DNA of 37,958 nt from Candidatus Phytoplasma sacchari (GCF_009268105.1 NZ_VWXM01000004.1:1-37958); one strand, 5' to 3'. Numbered from the stretch's first letter, positions 27,096 to 34,959 are shown. Program-made: numbers and translations. The notes: a model not told the origin generated them from the letters alone.

Positions 27096-28298
27096 TTATT
27101 TTAATTTTTTCATATCTTTTCTAGTTATTTTAGTTTGAATAGCCATTTTCTCAACTGCTTCAGCAATTTTTTCTGAAACTGTTAAATCAAAAATAGAGGG
27201 AATAATTTTATTTTCGTGTAATTCTTTTTCAGGTATGATTGATGATAAAACTTCTACTGCAGCCATTTTCATTTCTTCATTAATTTGAACAGCTTCAGCT
27301 TTTAATGCTCCTTTAAAAATACCAGGAAAGGCTAAAATATTATTTATTTGATTAGGGAAATCAGATCTACCAGTAGCAACAATGCGGGCATTACCCTTTT
27401 TTGCTTCTTCAGGCATGATTTCAGGTACAGGATTCGCTAAAGCAAAAACAATAGCATCTTTATTCATTGTAGAAACCATTTCTTTAGTAACTAAACCCGA
27501 TGCGGATAATCCAATAAAAACATCTTTATTTTTTATTATATCTGATAAATATCCTTTTTCATTGTTTAAGTTGGTTATTAAAGACATTTTTTTTTGTTCA
27601 GAATTTAATTTTTGTGAATCTTTATGGATAGCACCTTCTTTATCTACTAAAACTATATTTTTAAAACCTAAAAAAAGTAACATTTTAGCTGTAGCAATTC
27701 CTGCAGCACCTGCTCCTAATATCATAACTTTAACATCTTCTTTTTTTTTGTTAACTACTTTTAAAGCATTTTTTAAACCAGCACTAATAACTATAGCCGT
27801 TCCTTGTTGATCATCATGAAAACAAGGAGTATCCAATATTTTTTTTAATTCTTCTTCTATTTCAAAACATTCAGGAGATTTAATATCTTCTAAATTAATA
27901 CCACCGAAAGAAGAAGAAATTTTCGAAATAATATTAATAATTTCTTTAGGATCTTTTGAATCGATACAAATCGGAAAAGCATTAATATTAGCAAATTTTT
28001 TAAACAAAATAGCCTTCCCTTCCATAACAGGAATAGACGCTAAAGGTCCAATATCACCTAATCCTAAAACTGCTGTACCATTAGTAATAACAGCTATAGT
28101 ATCTTTTTTGGAAGTATATTTATAAACATTTTCTTTATTTTGAGCTATTTTTTTACAAGGTTCTGCAACTCCCGGAGTATAAACTAAAGAAAGATCTTCT
28201 AAATTATTAACCGGTATTTTAGAATTCATTTCTATTTTTCCATGATATTTTTCATGTATTTCTAATGATTTTTCTTTTGTTATATTTTCTAAATTCAT
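27096..28298 (-). CDS. Malic enzyme (malate dehydrogenase, decarboxylating)
   Basis: Oxidatively decarboxylates malate to pyruvate, producing NAD(P)H. Phytoplasmas are thought to take malate from host tissue, and pyruvate can then feed acetyl-CoA and acetate kinase. Visible: the N-terminal LVYTPGVAEPCKKIA, GLGDIGPLASIPVMEGKAILFKKF with the catalytic Lys region, GGINLEDIKSPECF (metal-binding acidic residues), HDDQQGTA, and the Rossmann loop GAGAAGIATAKML. At 400 residues it is the short prokaryotic form, like B. subtilis YtsJ and the MaeB catalytic part. AAGGAAG lies about 9 bases before the ATG on the minus strand. It is transcribed towards sufS. Cofactor preference cannot be read from the sequence with confidence; sfcA, malE and maeB are all names in use. 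Confidence 0.93.
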   Translation of the reverse strand: MNLENITKEKSLEIHEKYHGKIEMNSKIPVNNLEDLSLVYTPGVAEPCKKIAQNKENVYKYTSKKDTIAVITNGTAVLGLGDIGPLASIPVMEGKAILFKKFANINAFPICIDSKDPKEIINIISKISSSFGGINLEDIKSPECFEIEEELKKILDTPCFHDDQQGTAIVISAGLKNALKVVNKKKEDVKVMILGAGAAGIATAKMLLFLGFKNIVLVDKEGAIHKDSQKLNSEQKKMSLITNLNNEKGYLSDIIKNKDVFIGLSASGLVTKEMVSTMNKDAIVFALANPVPEIMPEEAKKGNARIVATGRSDFPNQINNILAFPGIFKGALKAEAVQINEEMKMAAVEVLSSIIPEKELHENKIIPSIFDLTVSEKIAEAVEKMAIQTKITRKDMKKLK

Positions 28299-28905
28299 TT
28301 TTACTCTTCCTTGTTTTTATAATTTCTTTTTAAAATAAAAAAATAAAAATTTTTTTTATAAATGGAAAAAATTATTATCCTTAAAAGTAAAAAAAATCAT
28401 TCACTATGATAAAATATTATACTTTTTAATTTTTTTATTTAAATTAAAAACATTTGATAATATATCTATATTATATCATTAGTAACATTTAAATATAACA
28501 TGATAAAATAAAATGATAATTTTTAATTTTATTTTTTTACTTATAAAAATTTAAATTTTATTAATCAAATAATATGATATTAAAACAATATAATAATATC
28601 AAATAATTAATTACTTATTTTTTATAAAATAATCATAATAAAAAATTATTATTTTTTTAATTTTGATTTATTTTATTATTTAAAATTAACAAAATCATTA
28701 TTTATTATGTAAAAAAATAAAATTAAAATATATGCATGATTTAAAAATAACTTAATTTTTTTTCATTTCTTTTATTTTATTTAAATTTTTTATCAAAAAA
28801 ATAATAAAATTATAATGCAAAATTAGAAATAAATTAAAATTTATATATTTTTTAAAAATTAATTTAAACAAATGTTAAAAGGAGTTATTTTACTAAATCA
28901 CAAAA
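28299..28905. other. Divergent intergenic region
   Basis: About 600 noncoding bases between the divergent malic enzyme gene and the membrane-anchored gene, so it should hold both promoters. On the minus strand TATAAT (complement of 28416-28421) is a possible -10 for malic enzyme. On the plus strand TATAAT at 28811-28816 could serve the next gene. Neither has a convincing -35. AAAAGGAG at 28877-28884 is the ribosome-site remnant discussed with the next gene. I see no RNA gene or repeat here. Confidence 0.4.
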
Positions 28906-29613
28906 ATGTTTTTAAAAATAAAAAAAAAAATAACAAAATTTATATTTTATTTATTTATTTTAATTATTTTCATCTTTATTTTTTTTATTTATGTTTCTGA
29001 AGAAGACAATAAAAAACCAAAAAAAGATTATATTATTTATTCTGATATTAATAAACCAAAAGTTTTAAAAATTAGAAATTGGACACAAGAAGGAAAAAAA
29101 ATGATCCAAAAACAATATACTTTTTATGGTTTAAACGGAATTGAATATTATGAACAAGAATTAGAAAAAGAACAAAATAAACCTATTACTGAACAAAATC
29201 AATATTTAATTAGTTTTTATAAACAAAAAATTAATACACAAAAATTACCAAATGATTTGTTAAAATTTGTAAAAAAACCTTTTAAAGAATGGAAAAATAC
29301 AGATGCTGGAATACCTACATTTGATGATACTATTTTTACAAAACAAAATAATTCTTTATTATACTTTCAAATTAAAAATTTAAAAGTAAATAATTATATT
29401 AATTTGATGAATGAAAAAAATTATTCTTTAGATTTTACTTTTGAAGGTCCTCAATATTTATTAGAAAAAGATAAAGATTATTATTTAGGAAAAATTAATC
29501 TTCCTTATTACAATACAAATAAGAAAATTGTTCTAACCAAAAAATATAATCTTCATTTTAATCCAATCAGAAACACTCTCAGTGTTTATAACGATCAATT
29601 CAATACTAAATAA
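28906..29613 (+). CDS. Membrane-anchored protein, multicopy unrecognised family (copy C)
   Basis: A 235-residue protein with one N-terminal hydrophobic segment (about 11-31) and a long hydrophilic remainder, predicted outside the cell. I do not recognise the family. It clearly matches the two minus-strand copies at 36928-37661 and 37721-37958. Shared blocks are YTFYGLNG (about 70-77), YYxxELEKExNKP, VKxPFxEW, GPQYLLxxDKDYYxG and, at the end, LHFNPxRxTLSVY. This copy is richer in Lys, Asn and Ile and more AT-rich than the others. AAAAGGAGTTA lies 21 bases before the ATG. The same leader in the minus-strand copy sits 10 bases before its ATG, so the original start codon seems to have been lost here and a downstream ATG taken over. 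Directly followed by defective IS copies. Confidence 0.75.
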   Translation: MFLKIKKKITKFIFYLFILIIFIFIFFIYVSEEDNKKPKKDYIIYSDINKPKVLKIRNWTQEGKKMIQKQYTFYGLNGIEYYEQELEKEQNKPITEQNQYLISFYKQKINTQKLPNDLLKFVKKPFKEWKNTDAGIPTFDDTIFTKQNNSLLYFQIKNLKVNNYINLMNEKNYSLDFTFEGPQYLLEKDKDYYLGKINLPYYNTNKKIVLTKKYNLHFNPIRNTLSVYNDQFNTK

Positions 29614-29661
29614 TTTACCCTTTACAAAAATAAATAAGGATAAAAGTTTTTTTTAAAATTT

Positions 29662-30735
29662 TTTTCACCTTTTACCTAAGAGATTAAAAAAAACATTTAA
29701 TACTCGATAAAATAATTTATAATAAAAATTTTTTTGTTCATATTAAAAGAGAAAATAGAATAATTTGAAATAAATGTTTTCTAAAATAAAAAAATACTAT
29801 TCTTTATAAATTAAAAAGTCGTTGTTTAAGTTAAACTACAATAAATGAAAGGTGCTGAAATTGTTAAAAAATTTGGATTAAACCAACTAACTATTATTTA
29901 TACTTGGCTTCGTCGATTAAAAATTACTGAAGAATTGTACTTTTAAAAAAAATCATTATGATTTAGAAACAAAATTAAAGCGGTTTTTTTGTGCAAAAAA
30001 ATAATTTGTCTAATAACTAAATTCAAACTCATTTTCAAATTAAAAATAAGTAACAAATTTATGATTGGTAAAAAATGGTGTTTATACTAAACAGTTTAAT
30101 AGCCTTGAACTGCTCCATCGAAGTGGTACTGTTATAAAAACACGTTTTTTATATAAGAAATTTGTAATTAAAAGAAAGTCGTTTTTTTAAACTACAAGTA
30201 TTCTAACTCAAAAAAAATAAAAGTCAACTATTTATGCTGACTTTTTTAAGAAAAAATTATATCCAAAATAAGGTGTTAAAATTAAAGCAGTTTTTTTTTT
30301 GTGCAAAAAAAATAATTTGTCTAATAACTAAATTCAAACTCATTTTCAAATTAAAAATAAGTAACAAATTTATGATTGGTAAAAAATGGTGTTTATACTA
30401 AACAGTTTAATAGCCTTGAACTGCTCCATCGAAGTGGTACTGTTATAAAAAACACGTTTTATATAAGAAATTTAATAATTAAAAGTCATTTTTAAACTAC
30501 CAAGTATTCTAACTCAAAAAAAATAAAAGTCAACTATTTTATGCTGACTTTTTTAAGAAAAAATTATATCCAAAATAAGGTGTTAAAATTAAATATAAAG
30601 TCTCATTATTGGTTATTAATAATAAAAAATCACCAATAAAAACATCTTCATTTCTCAAATAATTTTCTTTTAACTCTAAAAAAATAGCGCGAATATTACT
30701 ACTATAGCCTCTTCAGTTTAAACAACAACATGATG
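29662..30735 (+). mobile_element. Decayed, internally deleted IS3-type element (copies 1 and 2)
   Basis: Remains of the element that is intact at 33466-34945. The left end (29662-29690: a T run, ACCTTTTACCTAAGAGATTAA) matches the sequence upstream of the intact transposase, and the similarity continues through the leader. A broken transposase N-terminus follows. The clearest piece is MKGAEIVKKFGLNQLTI (from 29844), matching KDKEIVKKFKLNHNSLI of the intact protein; then NHYDLETKLK matches NQYSLETRLK in another frame. Stops and frameshifts are frequent. After a partial tandem duplication, 30712-30730 matches the transposase C-terminus (SPLQFKQQ), so the middle, including the DDE core, is missing. 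It cannot encode an active enzyme. Confidence 0.7.
29975..30595 (+). repeat. Tandem duplication, unit about 310 bp
   Basis: The stretch beginning AATTAAAGC(G/A)GTTTTTT and ending AAGGTGTTAAAATTAAA occurs twice in a row: about 29975-30283, then about 30280-30595. Only scattered substitutions and homopolymer length changes separate the units. Each includes the broken transposase segment, the landmark CTTGAACTGCTCCATCGAAG (from 30105 and 30417), and an imperfect hairpin AAAAGTCA...TGACTTTT followed by T residues. The same unit recurs inverted at about 31400-31690 and direct at about 32145-32450. Confidence 0.8.
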
Positions 30736-30789
30736 CTTCTGCGCTATTTAAATACACGCTCTTTTTAAGGGAGCTTTACCTGTTGTTTC

Positions 30790-30815
30790 AGCGGCAAGGC
30801 GCGCGGCGGAGACAC
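30790..30815. other. GC-rich island at the junction of IS remnants
   Basis: The stretch around GCGGCAAGGCGCGCGGCGGA is almost entirely G/C in an otherwise very AT-rich neighbourhood. It lies where copies 1/2 end and the inverted arm begins. The other arm has a related but much less GC-rich edge (GTGTGTCCGGCC at 33024-33035). Its origin is not clear. Confidence 0.5.
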
Positions 30816-31868
30816 ACATTTATTTTTCTTTTTCTTTTTTTATTTTCTTTTAATCTTTTAAATTATTTTTAACTATTTATTCTTTTTAATTTGGGGAAGA
30901 AGAAGAGGGAAAACGCTCCTCCAACGTTTTTCACCTTTTCTTCTTGCTAAAACTTTTCTTTTTCTTTTAAACAGGGTAAAAAAGCTGTGACAAAAAAGCT
31001 TTCTGTGCGTATAAATCTAGCTGTGAACTGCTAGTGAACATACAATAGATATATATAATTTACTTACTTACTAAAGTAAGTAAATTATATATATTATATG
31101 TTTTTCTTTTTCTTGGTTACTTCTTTTTCTTTTTTTAAAAAAATAAAAACTAAATTTTAAAATTTAATAAAAATAGAAAATGTTTTTAAATAGAGAGGAA
31201 AAGGTTTACTCTGGATTTCAAATATTTTATATGTTTTTTATATATCAAAGCTCCGGAAGATGGTTGAGTAGTAGTAATATTCAAGTAGCTATTTTTTTTT
31301 AGAGTTAAAAAGAAATTATTTGAGAAATGAAGATGTTTTTATTGGTGATTTTTTTATTGGCCCCAACCTTCAATAATGAGACTTTATACTCTTCATTTTA
31401 ACACCTTATTTTGGATATAATTTTTTCTTAAAAAAAAGTCAGCATAAATAGTTGTTTTATTTTTGAGTTAGAATACTTGTGGTTAAAAAACGACTTTCTT
31501 AATTACAATTTCTTATATAAAACGTGTTTTTATAACAGTACCACTTTAGATGGAGCAGTTCAAGGCTATTAAACATTGATATAAACACCATTTTTACCAA
31601 TCATATAATTTGTTACTTATTTTTAATTTGAAAATGAGTTTGAATTTAGTTATTAGACAAATTATTTTTTGCACAAAAAAACCGCTTTAATTTTGTTTCT
31701 AAATCATAATGATTTTTTTTTAAAAGTACAATTCTTCAGTAATTTTTAATCGACGAAAACCAGTATATATTGAACCCAGTTTAATCAAAATTTTTAACAA
31801 TTTCCCGGCACCTTTCATTTGTCAACAGTTTAACAAGCAACGACAGCCTCAAGAATAGTATTCCACAG
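30803..31868 (-). mobile_element. Non-autonomous IS derivative, left inverted arm (copy 3)
   Basis: This stretch is the reverse complement of the copy at 31976-33035, at high but imperfect similarity. From its inner end (about 31868) outward on the minus strand it holds the broken transposase start, the ACCGCTTTAATT/GCACAAAA unit, the TGGTTGAGTAGTAGTAATAT landmark (31262-31281), a perfect long palindrome (31049-31094), a region of GAAAAGAAA-type purine/pyrimidine tracts, an AAAACG...CGTTTT hairpin, and a GC-rich outer edge (30790-30815). No intact gene is present. The outer boundary is placed where the match to the other arm (GGACACAC / GAGACACAC) fades. Confidence 0.65.
31049..31094. repeat. 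Perfect palindrome, 21-bp stem, 4-base loop (left arm)
   Basis: Arms 31049-31069 and 31074-31094 are exact reverse complements, with loop ACTA. The stem core is AATTTACTTACTT / AAGTAAGTAAATT extended by an AT alternation. The same structure recurs at 32739-32784 in the other inverted copy. It has no T tract, so it does not look like a terminator. A protein-binding site or a structured site used in transposition or replication is possible. Confidence 0.8.
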
Positions 31869-31881
31869 CACCGCATTATTT

Positions 31882-31991
31882 CAAGTATTCTATTTACAAA
31901 ACAAAATAATTCTTTATTATGCTTTCAAGTAAAAATTTAAAAAGTAAATAATTATATTAATTTGATGAATGAAAAAATTATTCTTTAGATT
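31882..31991 (+). pseudogene. Fragment of the membrane-anchored family gene between inverted arms
   Basis: This stretch of about 105 bases matches positions 29333-29437 inside the copy C gene with only a few substitutions and short indels. A clear shared run is AACAAAATAATTCTTTATTA (from 31899), and another is TTGATGAATGAAAAA. It corresponds to the FTKQNNSLLYFQ...NLMNEKNYSLD part of the protein, and an indel breaks the frame. It occupies almost the whole spacer between the two inverted IS arms. It shows that a second copy, or a copied piece, of this gene once stood here. Confidence 0.8.
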
Positions 31992-33035
31992 AAAAGTCGT
32001 TGTTTAAGTTAAGCTACAATAAATGAAAGGTGCTGAAATTGTTAAAAATTTGGATTAAACCAGCTAACTATTATTTATACTTGGCTTCGTCGATTAAAAA
32101 TTACTGAAGAATTGTACTTTTAAAAAAATCATTATGATTTAGAAACAAAATTAAAAGCGGTTTTTGTGCAAAAAAATAATTTGTCTAATAACTAAATTCA
32201 AACTCATTTCAAATTAAAAATAAGTAACAAATTTATGATTGATGATTAAATGGTGTTTATACTACAAACAGTTTAATAGCCTTGAACTGCTCCATCGAAG
32301 TGGTACTGTTATAAAAACTATTTTCTTTTTTTTAAAATAGTCAAATTGTTTATTAACTACTGGTAGTATAACTCAAAAAAAATAAAAGTCAACTATTTTA
32401 TGCTGACTTTTTTAAGAAAAAATTATATCCAAAATAAGGTGTTAAAATTAAATATAAAGTCTCATTATTGGTTATTAATAATTAAAAATAACCAATAAAA
32501 AACATCTTCATTTCTCAAATAATTTCTTTTAACTTTAAAAAAAAAGCTACTTGAATATTACTACTACTCAACCATCTTCCGTGGAGCTTTGATATATAAA
32601 ACATATAAAATATTTGAAATACAGAGTAAACCTTTTTCTCATTTAAAACATTTTCTATTTTTATTAAATTTTAAAAATTTAGTTTTTATTTTTTTGAAAA
32701 AAGAAAAAAGAAGTAACCAAGAAAAAAGAAAACATATAATATATATAATTTACTTACTTTAGTAAGTAAGTAAATTATATATATCTATTGTCTGTTCACT
32801 AGCGTTCACAGCTACATTATATTTAACAGAAAGCTTTTTGTCAAGAGCTTTTTTTAAATTTCTGTTTAAAAAGAAAAAAAGAAAAGCTTTTAGTAAGAAG
32901 AAAAGGTGAAAAACGCTTGGGAGAGCGTTTTCCCCTCTTCTTATTCCTTAAATTAAAAAGAATAAATAGTTTAAAAAATAATTTAAAGATTTAAAAAAGA
33001 AAAGTAAAAAAAAGAAAAAGAAAAGTGTGTCCGGC
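31976..33035 (+). mobile_element. Non-autonomous IS derivative, right inverted arm (copy 4)
   Basis: Direct-orientation counterpart of copy 3. In order: the broken transposase N-terminus (MKGAEIV from 32023, TWLRRLKITEELYF), the recurrent unit of about 310 bp, a perfect 12-bp hairpin TTATTGGTTATT (32465-32476) with AATAACCAATAA (32487-32498), the ACTACTACTCAACCATCTTC landmark (32561-32580), and a second copy of the 21-bp-stem palindrome (32739-32784). AAAACGCT (32910-32917) with AGCGTTTT (32924-32931) and a short T/C tail looks like a terminator. GTGTGTCCGGCC marks the outer edge. No intact reading frame longer than a short fragment is seen. Positions 33036-33119 hold nothing recognisable. 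Confidence 0.65.
32739..32784. repeat. Perfect palindrome, 21-bp stem, 4-base loop (right arm)
   Basis: Arms 32739-32759 and 32764-32784 are exact reverse complements with loop TAGT. It equals the reverse complement of the palindrome at 31049-31094. The flanking sequence of the two arms has accumulated several substitutions and indels, but this stem is unchanged in both. Confidence 0.8.
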
Positions 33036-33119
33036 CAAGTCACACCTACTATTTATAATCAGCTTAAAAGTTTTATTATTTATATTTTTAAACTTGATTA
33101 ATTTGTAAAATTAAATTAA

Positions 33120-33374
33120 TTATTTAAAAAAACTTGGAAATAAGTTATAAATCATAACAATAAATACTAAAGCTGAATGTATAAAAGGCAAAAAATGAAA
33201 ATAAACTGTTTTATTACAGTGGTTAATATTATTTTTAATATTTTTATCTTTTAATGGATGCCAATTATATTTTTCGAATAAAAAATAAAACATCGGAATA
33301 AAAAAATCAAAACATAAATTATAGCAAGACCATATTAATAATGTAAATTCAATAACAAAAATAAATCTATTCAA
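33120..33374 (-). CDS. Small membrane protein, unknown
   Basis: An 84-residue protein with two hydrophobic stretches (about 3-36 and 58-80) joined by a polar loop rich in Asn, Lys and His (NWHPLKDKNIKNNINHCNK). I do not recognise it. The predicted start is TTG at 33374, with AAAGGGG (complement of 33385-33391) 10 bases upstream. A promoter-like pair and a hairpin lie just before it, so the gene looks real despite its size. It lies directly downstream of the intact transposase, in the same direction, and may be a passenger or the truncated end of an older gene. No homologue or function is claimed. Confidence 0.5.
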   Translation of the reverse strand: MNRFIFVIEFTLLIWSCYNLCFDFFIPMFYFLFEKYNWHPLKDKNIKNNINHCNKTVYFHFLPFIHSALVFIVMIYNLFPSFFK

Positions 33375-33384
33375 CTTAATTAAT

Positions 33385-33441
33385 CCCCTTTAATGAAATT
33401 TTAATTTCATAAATATTATATTTTAAAAAATTTTATGACAA
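33385..33441 (-). promoter_or_regulatory. Promoter, hairpin and ribosome site of the small membrane gene
   Basis: On the minus strand, TTGTCA (complement of 33436-33441) is followed after 15 bases by a perfect TATAAT (complement of 33415-33420). The spacer is shorter than the usual 17. A perfect 8-bp hairpin (33393-33400 with 33403-33410, ATGAAATT/AATTTCAT) then ends just before AAAGGGG (33385-33391). The hairpin could influence access to the ribosome site. If an IS end lies nearby, this could also be an outward promoter of the element. Confidence 0.45.
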
Positions 33442-33465
33442 TAATAACATTATACATTATCTCTA

Positions 33466-34881
33466 TTAATAGTTTGGATTAAAAATATTTTGTTGTTTAA
33501 ACTGAAGAGGAGATAAATATCCTAAATACTTTAATCTTCTTTTCCGATTATAATATTCAATAAAATGTGTTACTTTTTGTTTAATTTTTTTAGGAGTTAA
33601 ACGTTTTTTATCTTGGCAGAAGAATTTTTCCCCTTTTAAGTTACTGAAAAAACTTTCGATGCAAGCGTTTTGGGAAGGAGAAGCTTTTTCTGACATACTA
33701 GTTTTCAATCCTTTTTTTTTTAAAATGGTTTTGATATGATTATTAGTGAATTGCAAACCTTGATCAGTATGAAAAATACCTTTTAACCCTTTAGGCAAAG
33801 GAATTAATGTTTGTTTAATAAGGGCAGTGTTTTGATATTCTGACAAAGAATAACTTACTATTTCTCGGTTATATAAATCCATGACTACCGCTAAATAAAG
33901 ATATTGAATACTTTTATCTTGCTTATAAGGTAAATAGGTAATATCCCCACAAAGTTTTTGATAAGGGGAAGTAGTTTGAAAATTATTTTGAATAAGATTA
34001 GTATAATTAATTGGTTTTTGATAACCGCTTACTCTTTTTTTATAAGCTCTCATAAAATAACTATTTTTAGGAGTTTGACATAAACAATCCCATTTTTTCA
34101 TTTTTCGATAAACTGTTTTAGGATTAACTTTAAAACCAATCAAACGGAGTTTTAAATGTAAACGCCGATAACCTAATAAATAACGACCTTGTCCTGCATG
34201 GTTATAATCCCGGTTACGGTTAGCTATTTTTCGAATAGCTAAATCTAAAGTAGTGGGATAAGTTGGTTGTTTTATTTTTTTACACCAATTATAGTACGTG
34301 CTTTTTGGTAAATTTAACCATTTTAATAATTGATTTAAACCCACTTTCTGAGAATATTTAGTTACTATTTTTAAATAAAGTTCTTTGTGAGTTTTCTTGT
34401 TTAGCCCTAAAAGTTGTTTAATTTCTTTTTTAATCGATTCAAAAAGAGGATTGTGAAAAAATTTGTTATAACAATATTGTCTTCCTCTAGGGTTTTCTAA
34501 ACGATAAATTTGTTTGTTGTTAAACCATCGAACCCATCGTGTAATTTGAGTAATGTTTTGAATATTAAAATGAGTTTGAATTTTTTTATTTGACCAGCCT
34601 TCTTTTTTAGCCAAAATAACTTTTAGTCTTGTTTCTAAAGAATATTGATTCCTGGTATCTGGATAATTATTAATTTTGAATTTTTTTAACCAATTATAAA
34701 TTAGGGAATTATGATTTAATTTGAACTTTTTAACAATTTCTTTATCCTTCATACCTTGAAGTTTAGCTTGAATAACAGCTTTTTTGGTTTCTAAAGAATA
34801 CTTTTTGAATATTTTAGGAGACATTATTAGATTTTTTATCCTCTTTTTTTCTCTTTTCATTACTAAAATACGAACATTCAT
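33466..34881 (-). CDS. IS3-family transposase (IS150-like, single frame)
   Basis: DDE transposase that moves the surrounding element by cut/copy reactions at its ends. The 471 residues contain two successive helix-turn-helix segments with a repeated KYSLETK / QYSLETR lead-in (about 27-70 and 79-125), a linker, an HTH_21-like region (about 170-230), and the rve integrase core. The catalytic residues are Asp313 (CGDITYLPY), Asp373 (FHTDQGLQF) and Glu409 (NACIESFFSN), the classic DD(35)E spacing. IS3 elements usually split this into orfA and orfB with a -1 frameshift; here one frame covers both. Possible starts are ATG 34881 and internal ATGs at about codons 8 and 20. A TATAAT abuts the first ATG, which favours a later start. 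All catalytic residues are intact, so it may be active. Confidence 0.93.
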   Translation of the reverse strand: MNVRILVMKREKKRIKNLIMSPKIFKKYSLETKKAVIQAKLQGMKDKEIVKKFKLNHNSLIYNWLKKFKINNYPDTRNQYSLETRLKVILAKKEGWSNKKIQTHFNIQNITQITRWVRWFNNKQIYRLENPRGRQYCYNKFFHNPLFESIKKEIKQLLGLNKKTHKELYLKIVTKYSQKVGLNQLLKWLNLPKSTYYNWCKKIKQPTYPTTLDLAIRKIANRNRDYNHAGQGRYLLGYRRLHLKLRLIGFKVNPKTVYRKMKKWDCLCQTPKNSYFMRAYKKRVSGYQKPINYTNLIQNNFQTTSPYQKLCGDITYLPYKQDKSIQYLYLAVVMDLYNREIVSYSLSEYQNTALIKQTLIPLPKGLKGIFHTDQGLQFTNNHIKTILKKKGLKTSMSEKASPSQNACIESFFSNLKGEKFFCQDKKRLTPKKIKQKVTHFIEYYNRKRRLKYLGYLSPLQFKQQNIFNPNY

Positions 34882-34945
34882 ATTATAAAAGGTTTTTTAG
34901 TAATTAATCAGGTTTTTTCGTTAATCTCCTAAATAAAAGGTAAAA
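33466..34945 (-). mobile_element. IS3-type insertion sequence, potentially active
   Basis: The coding part is intact. The end upstream of the transposase is placed near 34935-34945 because the defective copy at 29662 begins at the matching point (ACCTTTTA-TTAGGAGATTAA on the minus strand). The other end could not be fixed: no clear inverted partner of that terminus was found next to the transposase stop, so the left limit given is just the stop codon. No target-site duplication was identified. The nearby defective copies appear to derive from this element or a close relative. Confidence 0.65.
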
Positions 34946-34959
34946 AAAAAGTTAAAAAG

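Noticed and set aside
27382..27810. 142-codon plus-strand frame inside malic enzyme
   Set aside because: It is antisense to the conserved malic enzyme core and has no independent support.
29975..32450. Possible CRISPR array from the repeated blocks
   Set aside because: The repeats are hundreds of bases long, in mixed orientation and derived from a transposase gene. There are no regular short repeats or spacers and no cas genes.
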